Notes: a model not told the origin generated them from the sequence alone. Shown: positions 7,847 to 15,934, counted from the first letter of the stretch. The stretch: DNA of 64,000 nt from Halolamina sediminis (GCF_001282785.1 NZ_CVUA01000001.1:1612001-1676000), one strand, 5' to 3'. Program-made: numbers and translations.

Positions 7847-9176
7847 CGAGAACGCGACAGTCGAGCGGGAGCAACGGTCCACGACTACCGACGACGACGT
7901 GCTGGTCAGCGTCCGCGACCTGAAGAAACACTACGGCGCGGACAGCCTCCTCTCGGACAACCCCGTCAAAGCCGTCGACGGCGTGAGCTTCGACATCCAC
8001 CGGGGCGAGACGCTGGGGCTCGTCGGTGAGTCGGGCTGTGGCAAGACGACGCTCGGCCGGACGCTCGTCCGGCTGGAGACGGCGACCAGCGGCGACGTCC
8101 AGTTCGAGGACACCGACATCACGACGCTGTCGGGGAGCGATCTCAAACAGTGGCGGCGGAACGCCCAGATGGTGTTCCAGGACCCCGACTCCAGCCTCAA
8201 CGAGCGGATGACCGTCGGGGAGCTGATCCGTGACCCGCTGGACGTCCACGACTGGAAGACGAAAGCCGAGCGGGACGAGCGGGTGCGGGAGCTGCTGGAG
8301 AAAGTCGGGCTCTCGGAGAAACACTACTTCCGCTACCCCCACCAGTTCTCGGGCGGGCAGCGCCAGCGCATCGGGATCGCCCGCGCGCTCGCGCTCGAAC
8401 CGGAGTTCCTCGTGCTCGACGAGCCGGTGTCGGCGCTCGACGTGAGCGTGCAGGCCAAGATCCTGAACCTCCTTCGGGACCTGCAGGACGACCTCGGCCT
8501 GACGTACCTGCTCATCGCCCACGACCTCTCGGTTGTGCGCCACCTCGCCGACCGCGTCGCGGTGATGTATCTCGGCCACATCATGGAGCTCGGCGAGACC
8601 GAACGGCTGTTCGAGAACCCCGCGAACCCATACACCCACTCGCTGCTGTCGGCGATCCCCGAGCCGGACCCGTACGCCGAGTCCGACCGCATCACGCTGC
8701 GGGGCGCGCCGCCGAGCCCCCGGAACCCGCCGGAGGGCTGCCCGTTCTCGACGCGGTGTCCGATGAAGATCCGGCCGGAGGCGTACCAATCGGTCGACGA
8801 CGACGCCTGGCGGGCGATCCAAGAGCTGCGGGAGATCCTCCGGGAACGGGTGCGTACCGACCGCTCGATCACAGTGATCGCCCGAGAGCTGCTCGGGCTA
8901 GAGACCCGGATCTCCGACATCGACGAGATCACCGAGGAGGTGTTCGGCGACGTGGAGCTCCCGCCGGAGCTGGCTACCCACGTCGACCGCGTCGTCGAGG
9001 ACGTGAGCGACGGCAACCCCGAGGACGCCCGCCAGTACCTGAAAGGCGAGGTCGGCGGACCGTGCGACAGGGACGCTCCCGACTACTACACCGTCGACGA
9101 CGAGGAGCGGACCAGCTACTGCCACCGCCACGCCCCCGAGTACGAATCGCCGGCGGCCACGCTCGACTCGGAGTGA
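7839..9176 (+). CDS. Peptide-type ABC transporter ATP-binding protein, DppF-like with C-terminal insertion (445 aa)
   Basis: Second ATPase subunit, with Walker A GESGCGKTTLGR, signature FSGGQRQRIGIAR and Walker B FLVLDEPVSALD intact. The C-terminal Cys motif is split. GCPFSTRCPMK lies at about residue 300, but the partner Cys residues (GGPCDRDAP and YCHRHAP) come only at about 405-430, after a roughly 95-residue predicted helical insertion (AIQELREILRERVRTD and following). Ordinary DppF proteins are about 320-340 aa. The insertion looks like a lineage-specific regulatory or docking element. This gene ends the transporter operon, and its TGA overlaps the ATG of a small membrane protein. Confidence 0.92.
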   Translation: MSNENATVEREQRSTTTDDDVLVSVRDLKKHYGADSLLSDNPVKAVDGVSFDIHRGETLGLVGESGCGKTTLGRTLVRLETATSGDVQFEDTDITTLSGSDLKQWRRNAQMVFQDPDSSLNERMTVGELIRDPLDVHDWKTKAERDERVRELLEKVGLSEKHYFRYPHQFSGGQRQRIGIARALALEPEFLVLDEPVSALDVSVQAKILNLLRDLQDDLGLTYLLIAHDLSVVRHLADRVAVMYLGHIMELGETERLFENPANPYTHSLLSAIPEPDPYAESDRITLRGAPPSPRNPPEGCPFSTRCPMKIRPEAYQSVDDDAWRAIQELREILRERVRTDRSITVIARELLGLETRISDIDEITEEVFGDVELPPELATHVDRVVEDVSDGNPEDARQYLKGEVGGPCDRDAPDYYTVDDEERTSYCHRHAPEYESPAATLDSE

Positions 9177-9577
9177 TGGGCTTCGATCGGTCGTCCGCGG
9201 TCGCGGTGTTCGTCGCCAAGACGATCGACGGCGTCGTCTACGCCGGGATCACCGCGGGAATCGCGTGTCTCGCCGGGCTGGCAATCGGCGCGCTGCTGGG
9301 GGAGCCGTGGATCCTCCTCAAGTACCTGCTGTTCGTCGGCGGGTTCCTGCAGCTCGGTGTCGGCGTCGCACAGCTCTGGCCGACCGACCCCTCTGATCTC
9401 GAAGGGCCGACGCCGGAGCAGAGCTCCCGGACGCAGGCGGTCGTCGACCGGCTCTCGCCGCTCGAGCGCCTCGGCCTCCCGGTGGGTCGGCGGTTCGACC
9501 TGGGCGCGAAGCGGTTTCTCTCCGGGCTGGCCATCCTGTTCGTCTCGTTCGCGCTGGAGGCAGTGTTCGGCGTCTGA
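9176..9577 (+). CDS. Small membrane protein, unknown function (133 aa)
   Basis: The ATG at 9176 overlaps the ATPase stop (TGATG), so it is translated with the transporter operon. There are two hydrophobic segments near the N-terminus (DGVVYAGITAGIACLAGLAIGALL and YLLFVGGFLQLGVGVAQLW), a polar loop rich in Pro and Arg, and a C-terminal hydrophobic helix (FLSGLAILFVSFALEAVF). Three transmembrane helices are likely. I do not recognise a family. Operon position suggests, but does not show, an accessory role in the transporter. Confidence 0.75.
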   Translation: MGFDRSSAVAVFVAKTIDGVVYAGITAGIACLAGLAIGALLGEPWILLKYLLFVGGFLQLGVGVAQLWPTDPSDLEGPTPEQSSRTQAVVDRLSPLERLGLPVGRRFDLGAKRFLSGLAILFVSFALEAVFGV

Positions 9578-9621
9578 CCGATCGCCGGGAGGTATTTACG
9601 TCGCATCTCCATAAGGCGCCC

Positions 9622-10116
9622 ATGCCCGACCCGACGGAGGACTCACCGCCGAGCGTCGACGCGAGAAAGGACGCGTGGCGCCGGACGCTACAGGAGATGG
9701 AGTCGATCGCGGCAGAGCTCGACGAGGAGGGGTGGGAGACGGTCGCGATCCCCGTCGGCCACGCCGCGCCCGAGCCGCCCGAGGCCGGCGAGGAGGGGCG
9801 GTTCGGCTTCGTTCACGTGATCCCGGGTAACTACGAGTCGGCGTTCCGGGAGGCGTTCGACGCCGGCGGGTTCGAGCGCTACGACGTGTTCCGCCAAGAG
9901 ATCGGCGGGAAGGTGTTCTTCCTGCTCCAGCTGCTCGATCCGCCCTCGGGGACCGCGATCCTGCTGGCCGCACAGTACGACACACAGCACAGCGGGCCGC
10001 TGGAGTCGGCGGTCGAGGAGGAGGGCGTGGTGTACACGCACGTCCAGAAGCTCGACACGACCCACCTCGGCTCGTTCCGGCACGACGAGCCGGGGAAGTT
10101 CTTCCCCGAGGACTGA
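9622..10116 (+). CDS. Conserved haloarchaeal protein, unknown function (164 aa)
   Basis: Soluble acidic alpha/beta protein with an N-terminal helix (RKDAWRRTLQEMESIAAELDEEGW). Conserved-looking segments follow: TVAIPVGHAAPEPPE, FGFVHVIPGNYE, VFFLLQLLDPPSGTAILLAAQYD and VVYTHVQKLDTTHLGSFRHD. No catalytic motif was recognised. The ATG at 9622 follows a short AT-rich stretch (GGTATTTACG, about 9591-9600) that could be its TATA box. It is convergent with the minus-strand gene ending at 10153. Confidence 0.7.
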   Translation: MPDPTEDSPPSVDARKDAWRRTLQEMESIAAELDEEGWETVAIPVGHAAPEPPEAGEEGRFGFVHVIPGNYESAFREAFDAGGFERYDVFRQEIGGKVFFLLQLLDPPSGTAILLAAQYDTQHSGPLESAVEEEGVVYTHVQKLDTTHLGSFRHDEPGKFFPED

Positions 10117-10152
10117 GCCGGCGCTACTGGCAGCCGAGCCGGCGGCGACGCG

Positions 10153-10608
10153 TCACCGCTGCCACTCGGGATCCGCCGCGGACCGGTCGTACAGCTCCAT
10201 GTAGTCCGCTTCCGCTCGCTCCAGTTCCTCCCTGAGCCACTCGTTCTCCTCGACGAGGCGGTCGATCGTGCTCTCACTGTCGACAGCGTCGTCGGCGCCG
10301 AGTTCGAGCGAGAACTCGGTCACGTCGCGGCTGAAGTGTTCGTCCATCGCCTCGAGGACGGTCCCGGCGATCTTCTGGTCGGATGCGCCCTGCGCTTCGA
10401 GGTCGAGAATCTGCTTCCGGAACCGCGCCATCAGTTCGCTCGTCCCTCGCAGGAACTGCTTCTGTTCGCCGTCCTCTAGATCCTGTGCCAAGGACTCGGC
10501 GACGAGGCAGATCTGTTCGACGAGGCGCTTCGCTTCGTCGATGTTCGCGTGGTTGAGCCGGTAGATGAGGACCTCGGTGTCCTGGACGAAGCGGTTCTTC
10601 CGCTCCAT
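10153..10608 (-). CDS. Unknown helical protein with C-terminal coiled coil (151 aa)
   Basis: Almost entirely helical by composition. An N-terminal helix set (RFVQDTEVLIYRLNHANIDE, VEQICLVAESLAQDLEDGEQ) is followed by DEHFSRDVTEFSLELGADD and a charged C-terminal coiled coil (STIDRLVEENEWLREELERAEADYMEL). No membrane segment, signal peptide or known motif was found. The coding sequence is somewhat poorer in GC than its neighbours. It lies on the side of tRNA-Gly where an integrated element would insert (see the repeats at 11040-11186), so it may be a leftover of one. Confidence 0.6.
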   Translation of the reverse strand: MERKNRFVQDTEVLIYRLNHANIDEAKRLVEQICLVAESLAQDLEDGEQKQFLRGTSELMARFRKQILDLEAQGASDQKIAGTVLEAMDEHFSRDVTEFSLELGADDAVDSESTIDRLVEENEWLREELERAEADYMELYDRSAADPEWQR

Positions 10609-10712
10609 TGGGTGGGCCGTGAGACGGCTGCGAGTTAGTTCTTCGGCCAGCGGATCTGTTCCACGGGGAGCGTCGACGCGGCTCCGAAGCGGACCGAACG
10701 ACGCCGACTCGC

Positions 10713-10985
10713 TTACTCGGCGTCGAGTTCGGCGGCGATGGCCTCCAGTTCGGCTTTTCGGAAGCCACTGCCCTGGTCGCGGCGCTCGTCGACGCCGTCG
10801 ACTGCCTCGCTGATCGCTTGCCGCATCACGTTCTTCCCGGGGATGTTCGCGGTCGCCACGTCGGCATCCAGCGACTCACAGATGGCAGCCAAGGCTTCCT
10901 TCGTGAATCCGGAGGAGACCAGTCGTTCGTGTCGGCCGACAGCGACCCGGATCTCGTTGCGGAGCTCGTCGACGGTCTTGGTCAT
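10713..10985 (-). CDS. Small protein with a duplicated GF-[TR]-K-x-x-L motif (90 aa)
   Basis: Unrecognised 90-aa protein. Two similar segments frame it: SGFTKEALAAICESLDAD near residues 25-42 and SGFRKAELEAIAAELDAE at the C-terminus, joined by NIPGKNVMRQAISEAVDG. Both halves look like short helix-turn-helix-like pairs of the kind seen in small DNA- or protein-binding adaptors. It lies about 105 bp upstream of the 151-aa gene on the same strand and directly beside the tRNA-Gly repeat module. Mobile-element origin is possible but unproven. Confidence 0.6.
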   Translation of the reverse strand: MTKTVDELRNEIRVAVGRHERLVSSGFTKEALAAICESLDADVATANIPGKNVMRQAISEAVDGVDERRDQGSGFRKAELEAIAAELDAE

Positions 10986-11039
10986 GGGAGGTGGGTTTCG
11001 GGCGAAGGAACGTGTAGCTCTCGGTTCTGCGGCGACTTC

Positions 11040-11165
11040 CGACAGAAATGCACCGACCGGGATTTGAACCGTTGTGAGACGTTCCTGCTCGCTTCGCTGC
11101 GCGGGCTGCGACTCACAGGGTTCAGAATCCCCTGTGCATTTCGTCTCACTCCGTTCGACAGAGAT
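11040..11165 (-). repeat. Post-tRNA-Gly module ending in a copy of the tRNA 3' end
   Basis: Read on the minus strand, it starts right after tRNA-Gly. In order it contains CGAACGGAGTGAG (11145-11157), a 7-bp hairpin CACAGGG/CCCTGTG (11114-11136) with GATTCTGAA in its loop, GTCGC, GCGCAGCGA, ACGTC, and a copy of the tRNA T-arm/acceptor 3' end. Positions 11040-11070 repeat 11156-11186 with one mismatch in 31 bp; this match includes 10 bp beyond the tRNA 3' end. The copy lacks the 5' half, D-arm and anticodon, so it is not a tRNA gene. See the parallel module after tRNA-Arg. Confidence 0.75.
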
Positions 11166-11236
11166 GCACCGACCGGGATTTGAACCCGGGCCATGAGCTT
11201 GGAAGGCTCAGGTCCTGCCACTAGACCATCGGTGCG
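11166..11236 (-). tRNA. tRNA-Gly (anticodon TCC)
   Basis: A 71-nt cloverleaf can be folded by hand. It has a 7-bp acceptor stem GCACCGA/TCGGTGC, D-arm GTC...GAC, anticodon stem TGAGC/GCTCA around loop CTTCCAA (anticodon TCC, reading GGA and possibly other GGN codons), T-stem CCGGG/CCCGG with loop TTCAAAT, and discriminator A. CCA is not encoded. A likely TATA box, CTTATTTC on the minus strand (11259-11266), is centred about 27 nt before the 5' end. Confidence 0.95.
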
Positions 11237-11288
11237 CAGTCGGAGTAACCACACGCAGAAATAAGGGCGTTCCCCTTCGGCCCGATTC

Positions 11289-11327
11289 TTCAAGTACGAT
11301 GCCGGGACCACGCTGCCCGTGCGCTGA
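11289..11327. repeat. 39-nt conserved hairpin element, copy A
   Basis: Plus-strand sequence begins TTCAAGTACG, then CGGGACCACGCT, then CCCGTG, and ends CTGA. Copy B at 40854-40892 matches at 32 of 39 positions without gaps. CGGG and CCCG can pair around ACCACGCTG. It lies about 65 nt beyond the stop of the minus-strand gene ending at 11393 and about 50 nt before tRNA-Gly. It could be a 3'-UTR element of the minus-strand mRNA, or a plus-strand promoter (TTCAAGTACG as a TATA-like box) for an antisense RNA. Confidence 0.55.
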
Positions 11328-11392
11328 CCATCGCCACCGACGGGGTCGAGAGCGCGGTGTGTCCGTCGGCGCCGCCCAGCACCGCCTGTTCG

Positions 11393-12418
11393 CTAGTCGT
11401 CGGCAGCCGCCGGCTCGACCTCGTCGCGGCGTCGGGCAGCCTCGCGGAGCTCGTCGGAGATCGCCGGCGTCGACGCCGGATCGACCTGCTCGCCGTCGAG
11501 CTCGTCGAGCGACTTAGGGAACTCCCGGAGGTCGTAGTGCAGCGCGATGCCCGCCTTCGCGCCCTCGCCCATCGCGACCGGGATCTGGTTGTGGCCGGGC
11601 GTGAGATCGCCCACCGCGGACACGCCGTCGACGGACGTGCGGCCGTGGTCGTCGACCGCGACGTTGCCGTCGTCGGCGCGCTCCAGCCCCAGCGCGTCCG
11701 CGAGATCGGCGTTGTAGTCCGAGCCGTACATCGGGAAGCCGCCGCGGTACTCCCGGACGGTGCCGTCCTCGAACTCGAACGACTCCAGCCAGCCGTCCTC
11801 GCCGGTGTTCATCCCCGCGATTTCGGTCTCGATCACGTCGACCGGGTGGGCCCGGAGCTGTCGGTCGGTCTCCTCGCTCCACGCCGGCTCCTCGCCGCGG
11901 AGCAGCAGGTCCACCTCGTCGGTGAAGTTGAGCATGATCATCGCGACGTGGGCCGCGCTCTCGCCGGTGCCCATCACGTACACCGACTCGTCGACGAACA
12001 TGTAGGCGTCACAGTGCAGACAGTAGTGGAGCCCCCGCCCCGTCCGGGGCAGCGGCGGGTCCGGGCGCTCGTCGGCGAACCCCGTCGCGAGCACCACGCG
12101 CTCGGCGGTGTACGTCTCCTCACCGACGGCGAGTTCGAAGCTCCCCGCCGAGCCGTCGATGTCGGAGACCATCCCCCGAACGGTGTCGGCGCCGTAGGAC
12201 TCGATCTGTGCTTTCGCGGTCTGCAGCAGTTCGTTCCCGGAGGTCTCCTCGGTGATCCCGATGACGTTGTGCGTGTCCTGCATCATCGCCGCGCGCCCGC
12301 CGCCGCGGTCGATCAACACCGTGTCGTGGCCGAGTCGGGTCGTGTAGAGTGCGGTCGTCAGCCCTGCCGGGCCGCCGCCGACGACGGCGACCTGATAGTC
12401 GGAGTCGGCTTCGCTCAT
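11393..12418 (-). CDS. Thioredoxin-reductase-like FAD/NAD(P) oxidoreductase (341 aa)
   Basis: Two-dinucleotide-binding-domain flavoprotein. The FAD site VVGGGPAGLTTALY is near residue 11. A possible redox pair CLHCD lies at about 133-137, where thioredoxin reductases have CATC or similar. The NAD(P) site VMGTGESAAHVAM is at about 150. The second FAD motif VDGVSAVGDLTPGHNQIPVAMGEG lies at 263-287. Length fits the family plus a roughly 35-residue Arg/Glu/Ala C-terminal tail. It probably reduces a thioredoxin-like or ferredoxin-like partner in the cytosol; the partner is unknown. It is convergent towards tRNA-Gly and monocistronic. Confidence 0.85.
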   Translation of the reverse strand: MSEADSDYQVAVVGGGPAGLTTALYTTRLGHDTVLIDRGGGRAAMMQDTHNVIGITEETSGNELLQTAKAQIESYGADTVRGMVSDIDGSAGSFELAVGEETYTAERVVLATGFADERPDPPLPRTGRGLHYCLHCDAYMFVDESVYVMGTGESAAHVAMIMLNFTDEVDLLLRGEEPAWSEETDRQLRAHPVDVIETEIAGMNTGEDGWLESFEFEDGTVREYRGGFPMYGSDYNADLADALGLERADDGNVAVDDHGRTSVDGVSAVGDLTPGHNQIPVAMGEGAKAGIALHYDLREFPKSLDELDGEQVDPASTPAISDELREAARRRDEVEPAAADD

Positions 12419-12496
12419 ACACGTACTCCGCGGCTCGCAGGGAAAAGGGCACCACTCGTGTGCGCGGCCGGCGGGAAGCCGCCCCGCAAGGGATCG

Positions 12497-13471
12497 CTAC
12501 GGTTCGGGGAACAGCTCCTCGACGTCCGGCTCCTCGACGACGAGGCGGTAGTCGGTCGCCTCCCGCTCGACGATCCCGTGCCGTTCGAGGTGATCCAGAT
12601 GCGCGAACGCCTCGCCCGGCCCGTGGAGGATGTGGATCATCTTCAACTCGCCGAACAAGTGGTGGCTCACGGTCCAGGCGTCACACGCGCCGTGGCGCTC
12701 GAGCACGTCAACCACGTTTTCCGTCCGCTCGCGGTGGTGGCCGAGGATCTCCCGGGCGCGGCCTGCCGGCTCCTCGATCGGGTCGCGGTGGCCGGGCAGC
12801 GCGCGGTCCCAGTCCCGCTCGATCACCTCGACGAGGCTGTCGACGTACTTCGCCAGCGGCGACGCCACTCGCACGTCGGCGCCGCCGACGTTCGGCGTGT
12901 ACTTCGGGAGGATGACGTCCCCGACGAACGCCTGCCGCTCCCCGTCCGCCTCGAACGCGAAGGCGGTGAGCCCGGCGGAGTGGCCCGGGAGGTGGACCGC
13001 CTCGAACTCGGTCCCGTTCACGTCGAAGCGGTCGCCGCCCGTGAACGGCGTCACCGCCACGTCCTCGCCGGCGAGCTCGGCGTGGCCTTCGAGGAAGGAG
13101 ACCAGTTCCTCGCGCGGGCCGTCCGGGATCTGCCACGCCTCGAACGTCTCCTGCTGGAGCGCTCGATCCTCCATCAGGGACGGCTCCTCACCCGAGACCA
13201 GCCCGGCATCGGCCTCGTGGACGTGGACGGTGGCCCCCCCGGCGTTCTGGATCATCCCCGCCAGTCCGGCGTGGTCGTAGTGCCAGTGGGTGAGGAACAC
13301 GCGGTCGACGTCCGCGGGCGTGACGCCGAACGACGCCAGCCCGTCCACGAACTCCTCACGCGTCGGCTCGGTGGCGACCCCGGCGTCGACGAGCACGGTC
13401 TCCTCGCCCTGCAGGAGGTAGACGTTGTTCTCCCCTTCGAAGACGGTGTTCCCCAGACGGATCCGTTCCAT
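12497..13471 (-). CDS. MBL-fold metallo-hydrolase with C-terminal helical domain (324 aa)
   Basis: The zinc-binding signature THWHYDHAG (HxHxDH) lies at about residues 61-69. The later metal ligands are in LPGHSAG (about 162), FVGDVI (about 182) and ALPGHRDP (about 221). A C-terminal winged-helix-like segment (TVSHHLFGELKMIHILHGPGEAFAHLDHL) resembles lactamase-B proteins related to glyoxalase II or LACTB2. The probable role is hydrolysis of a thioester, ester or phosphoester; the substrate is unknown. The adjacent plus-strand J-protein gene is divergent across about 110 bp. Confidence 0.85.
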   Translation of the reverse strand: MERIRLGNTVFEGENNVYLLQGEETVLVDAGVATEPTREEFVDGLASFGVTPADVDRVFLTHWHYDHAGLAGMIQNAGGATVHVHEADAGLVSGEEPSLMEDRALQQETFEAWQIPDGPREELVSFLEGHAELAGEDVAVTPFTGGDRFDVNGTEFEAVHLPGHSAGLTAFAFEADGERQAFVGDVILPKYTPNVGGADVRVASPLAKYVDSLVEVIERDWDRALPGHRDPIEEPAGRAREILGHHRERTENVVDVLERHGACDAWTVSHHLFGELKMIHILHGPGEAFAHLDHLERHGIVEREATDYRLVVEEPDVEELFPEP

Positions 13472-13584
13472 AGCGGAACTGTTCAGCGGTCACCCAAGAG
13501 GGTTCCCACTTCGCGCGGCGGGGTGCGCGACCGCGGCGAACGGAGGGCGGTAGATTCAAACACGGACTGGGCGTATCGGGAGCC

Positions 13585-14691
13585 ATGCCGGCGGACCTCT
13601 ACGACGTTCTCGGTGTCCCCGCCGACGCCGCCGCCGAGGAACTGAAGCGCGCGTACCGGGAGCGTGTCCGAAAGTATCACCCGGACGTGAACGACCACCC
13701 AGAAGGCGAGGCGCAGTTCAAGCTCGTCAAGACCGCCCACGACGTGCTCTCGGACCCGGCCGAGCGCAAGACGTACGACCGGCTTGGCCACCACGAGTAC
13801 GTCGAGCAACACCTCGACGGCCTCCCGCCGGTGTCGGTGTTCCCGGAGGAGGACCTGCCGGACGGCACAACTACCGACGACGGGTCGACGGATAGCGGTC
13901 CAAGCACCTCCGAACCGATGGATAGGGCGGCGAAATCGTCGACGAACAGCCCCGCGGATACGTCGACCGACGCCGCCACGAGCGATCGATCCGGCGGCTC
14001 CACCGCCTCGACTGGGTCGAGCAGTGACTACGGCAGTACGGGAAGCAGCACGTCGACGACCGACAGTCGTTCGTCGACCACTGGGACGACAACCGGAGGG
14101 AAGTCCTCGACTGATCGCAGCGACGAGGCCGCCGGCACGGACCGGGACAGCTGGGACGCCGCCGCCAGTTCGACGCAGACGGCGACAGCCGACTCGTCGG
14201 TGCCGGAGGGCGTCCGTCGCCGGCGCGGGCTGAAGCGGTGGTACGGCGTCGTCGTGCTCTCGCTCCTCCTCTATGCGGGCGGCCTCGGCGCGTACGCGCT
14301 CCCGCGACGGGCCGCGATGCGCTCGTTCGTCGGCGACGTGGCGGCATCGCCGATCCCGACGCTGCTCGGCACGTTCCCGCTGGACTCGCCCACCGAGTAC
14401 GTCCTCGCGGCGGCCCGGACGGCGACTGCCGGCACGCCGACGCTGGGGCTGGTGCTGCTCGCCGGGACGGTGCTGCTCCCGCTTGTCGTGCTGACGACCG
14501 TCGGGCGGTTCGGGCGCGGCGCCGCGTGGGTGTACGCGCTCCCCTCGATCGCGCCGGCGCTCTGTCTCGCGGTCTGGCCGGTCGTCGCGGTCCCGACGTG
14601 GGGCGCGCTGCTGGGCCTGATCGTGCTACCCCTTCTCAGCGGCGGCGGGTTCCTCGTCGACGTGGGGCGGTACCTGCTCGCGACGCGGTGA
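13585..14691 (+). CDS. Membrane-anchored J-domain protein (368 aa)
   Basis: The N-terminal J domain at residues 1-68 (LYDVLGVPADAAAEELKRAY, KYHPDVNDHPEGEAQF, DRLGHHEYV) has the HPD tripeptide needed to stimulate Hsp70 ATPase. A long Ser/Thr/Asp/Gly-rich linker (about 90-210) contains no Cys zinc repeats. The C-terminal half has about three to four hydrophobic segments (YGVVVLSLLLYAGGLGAY, LGLVLLAGTVLLPLVVL, SIAPALCLAVWPVVAV). This is a type III J-protein that probably recruits DnaK to the membrane. The linker resembles extracellular S-layer-type linkers in composition but must be cytoplasmic if the J domain is to reach DnaK. Confidence 0.85.
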   Translation: MPADLYDVLGVPADAAAEELKRAYRERVRKYHPDVNDHPEGEAQFKLVKTAHDVLSDPAERKTYDRLGHHEYVEQHLDGLPPVSVFPEEDLPDGTTTDDGSTDSGPSTSEPMDRAAKSSTNSPADTSTDAATSDRSGGSTASTGSSSDYGSTGSSTSTTDSRSSTTGTTTGGKSSTDRSDEAAGTDRDSWDAAASSTQTATADSSVPEGVRRRRGLKRWYGVVVLSLLLYAGGLGAYALPRRAAMRSFVGDVAASPIPTLLGTFPLDSPTEYVLAAARTATAGTPTLGLVLLAGTVLLPLVVLTTVGRFGRGAAWVYALPSIAPALCLAVWPVVAVPTWGALLGLIVLPLLSGGGFLVDVGRYLLATR

Positions 14692-14697
14692 GCCGCG

Positions 14698-15330
14698 CTA
14701 TCGAACGTGGTAGCTCTCCCCGCCGGGGAGGAACCGCCCGAGGTCGGTCTCCCGACGGAAATCAGTCGACTGGAGCTCCAGCAGCGACTCGACGAGCCGT
14801 TCGGCCTCGTCTCCCGCCCAATCGCTCGGATCCTGAATCGGGAGTACGAGCCAGCCGCTGCCCAGAATCTCCTGCCCGTGGAGGCGGTCCATCTCGATCT
14901 CGGTCCGGTGGGCCCGGGCGGTGAACGTTTCGACGACGTGGCGGGTCGCGCGTTCGCCGACCGGCAACAGGACGTGGGCGGCGATCGCGCGGAGTTCGGC
15001 GTCGAAGTACCGCTCCATCTCCGTGTACTCGGCGTCGCTCGGGGTATCGTCGGCCGGAACGCACATGTGGAGGTACGAGAGGAACGTTCGATCGACCGCG
15101 GGTTCGTCGCCGACGGTGTGGAGCAGCCCCGCCTCGCGGAGGGCGTCCTGGAGGCGTTCGGCCGCCGGCGTGCCCGTGAACGGGACGCCGGTATCGGCGC
15201 CGCCGTGGACGCCGGGATGGTCGCCGACGACGTGGAAGTCGGCGTTGGCGTCGCCGTAGCCGGGGACGAAGCGGTCACAGGGCGGCTCCATCCCGAAGGG
15301 GTTTGAGACCCGGTCGGTGACGTTTCGCAC
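14698..15330 (-). CDS. Uracil-DNA glycosylase family protein (210 aa)
   Basis: The motif GDHPGVHGGADTGVPFTG (about residues 34-51) is the haloarchaeal form of the family IV/V-like uracil-DNA glycosylase loop (GEAPG..E...G.PF.G). LPVGERATRHV corresponds to the second active-site segment. The frame is open to 15498 but then overlaps the next gene. The GTG at 15330 is chosen because it starts at RNVTDRVSNPFGM, where family-like sequence begins. It probably removes uracil or deaminated bases from DNA. The four Fe-S Cys residues of classical family IV enzymes are not obvious; Cys residues appear only in PPCDRF and HMCVPAD. Confidence 0.75.
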   Translation of the reverse strand: MRNVTDRVSNPFGMEPPCDRFVPGYGDANADFHVVGDHPGVHGGADTGVPFTGTPAAERLQDALREAGLLHTVGDEPAVDRTFLSYLHMCVPADDTPSDAEYTEMERYFDAELRAIAAHVLLPVGERATRHVVETFTARAHRTEIEMDRLHGQEILGSGWLVLPIQDPSDWAGDEAERLVESLLELQSTDFRRETDLGRFLPGGESYHVR

Positions 15331-15430
15331 GCCCGTCCGTAGTGGGCTGGCGGGCTTAGCTGGCGTGGTTCCGGCCGGCGCCCCGCCGGGACCGGAATAG
15401 CCATACGCCCCCGCGCCCCAGCCACGGCCG

Positions 15431-15934
15431 ATGAGTCTGAGCGACGAGGCCAGAGAGCGCCTCGCCGACATCGTGACCCTCCAGCCGACCAAGAACAAGG
15501 AGCTACAGGACCGCTGGGGGATGGAGTCGGGGAGCGAGGTCCACCAGTATCTCGAATCGGAGCTGAGCGACTACTACTACCGCGACGACGACAGCCTGAT
15601 CCGGGCGACTGCCGAGGGCGTCGATCTCGTTGACGTTGAGCCCAGCGTCCCCCCGGAGGAGGAGGGCGGGATCCCCGACCGCATCAGGGTTCCCGAACTC
15701 CACGTGCAGGTGCTCGACGTGCTCGCGGGCCCCGAGGAGCGCTCCGAGAGCGTCGTGAGCGTGCTCGGGAAGCTCCGGGAGGAGTTCGGCATCGACCCCG
15801 ACGTCGAGGCCGTGCGGGACGCGCTGGGCAGCCTCCGGCGGAAGAACGTCGTCGAGGTGGAGTACCGGACGGTGCCGACGTTCCGGCTCGCTGCCGAGCG
15901 CTCGTCGTTCGACGTCGAGACGATCGAGAGCTGA
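15431..15934 (+). CDS. DUF5797-like winged-helix protein (167 aa)
   Basis: The N-terminal part (LSDEARERLADIVTLQPTKNKELQDRWGM, then SEVHQYLESELSDYYYRDDDSLIRATAEG) looks like a winged helix with its wing. A second helical domain follows (VPELHVQVLDVLAGPEERSESVVSVLGKLREEF), ending in FRLAAERSSFDVE. The family name DUF5797 is from memory and unverified. The likely role is DNA binding or transcription control; the target is unknown. The ATG at 15431 lies about 100 bp from the divergent glycosylase start and belongs to a separate unit. Confidence 0.7.
   Translation: MSLSDEARERLADIVTLQPTKNKELQDRWGMESGSEVHQYLESELSDYYYRDDDSLIRATAEGVDLVDVEPSVPPEEEGGIPDRIRVPELHVQVLDVLAGPEERSESVVSVLGKLREEFGIDPDVEAVRDALGSLRRKNVVEVEYRTVPTFRLAAERSSFDVETIES

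Noticed and set aside
11040-11070. A second tRNA-Gly gene
   Set aside because: Only the T-arm and acceptor 3' side are present; no 5' acceptor strand, D-arm or anticodon arm can be found upstream.
11357-13645. A 762-codon plus-strand frame across the reductase and MBL genes
   Set aside because: It is antisense to two clear genes with intact motifs, and its composition (Arg/Val/Asp-rich, no domains) is typical of GC-rich shadow frames.
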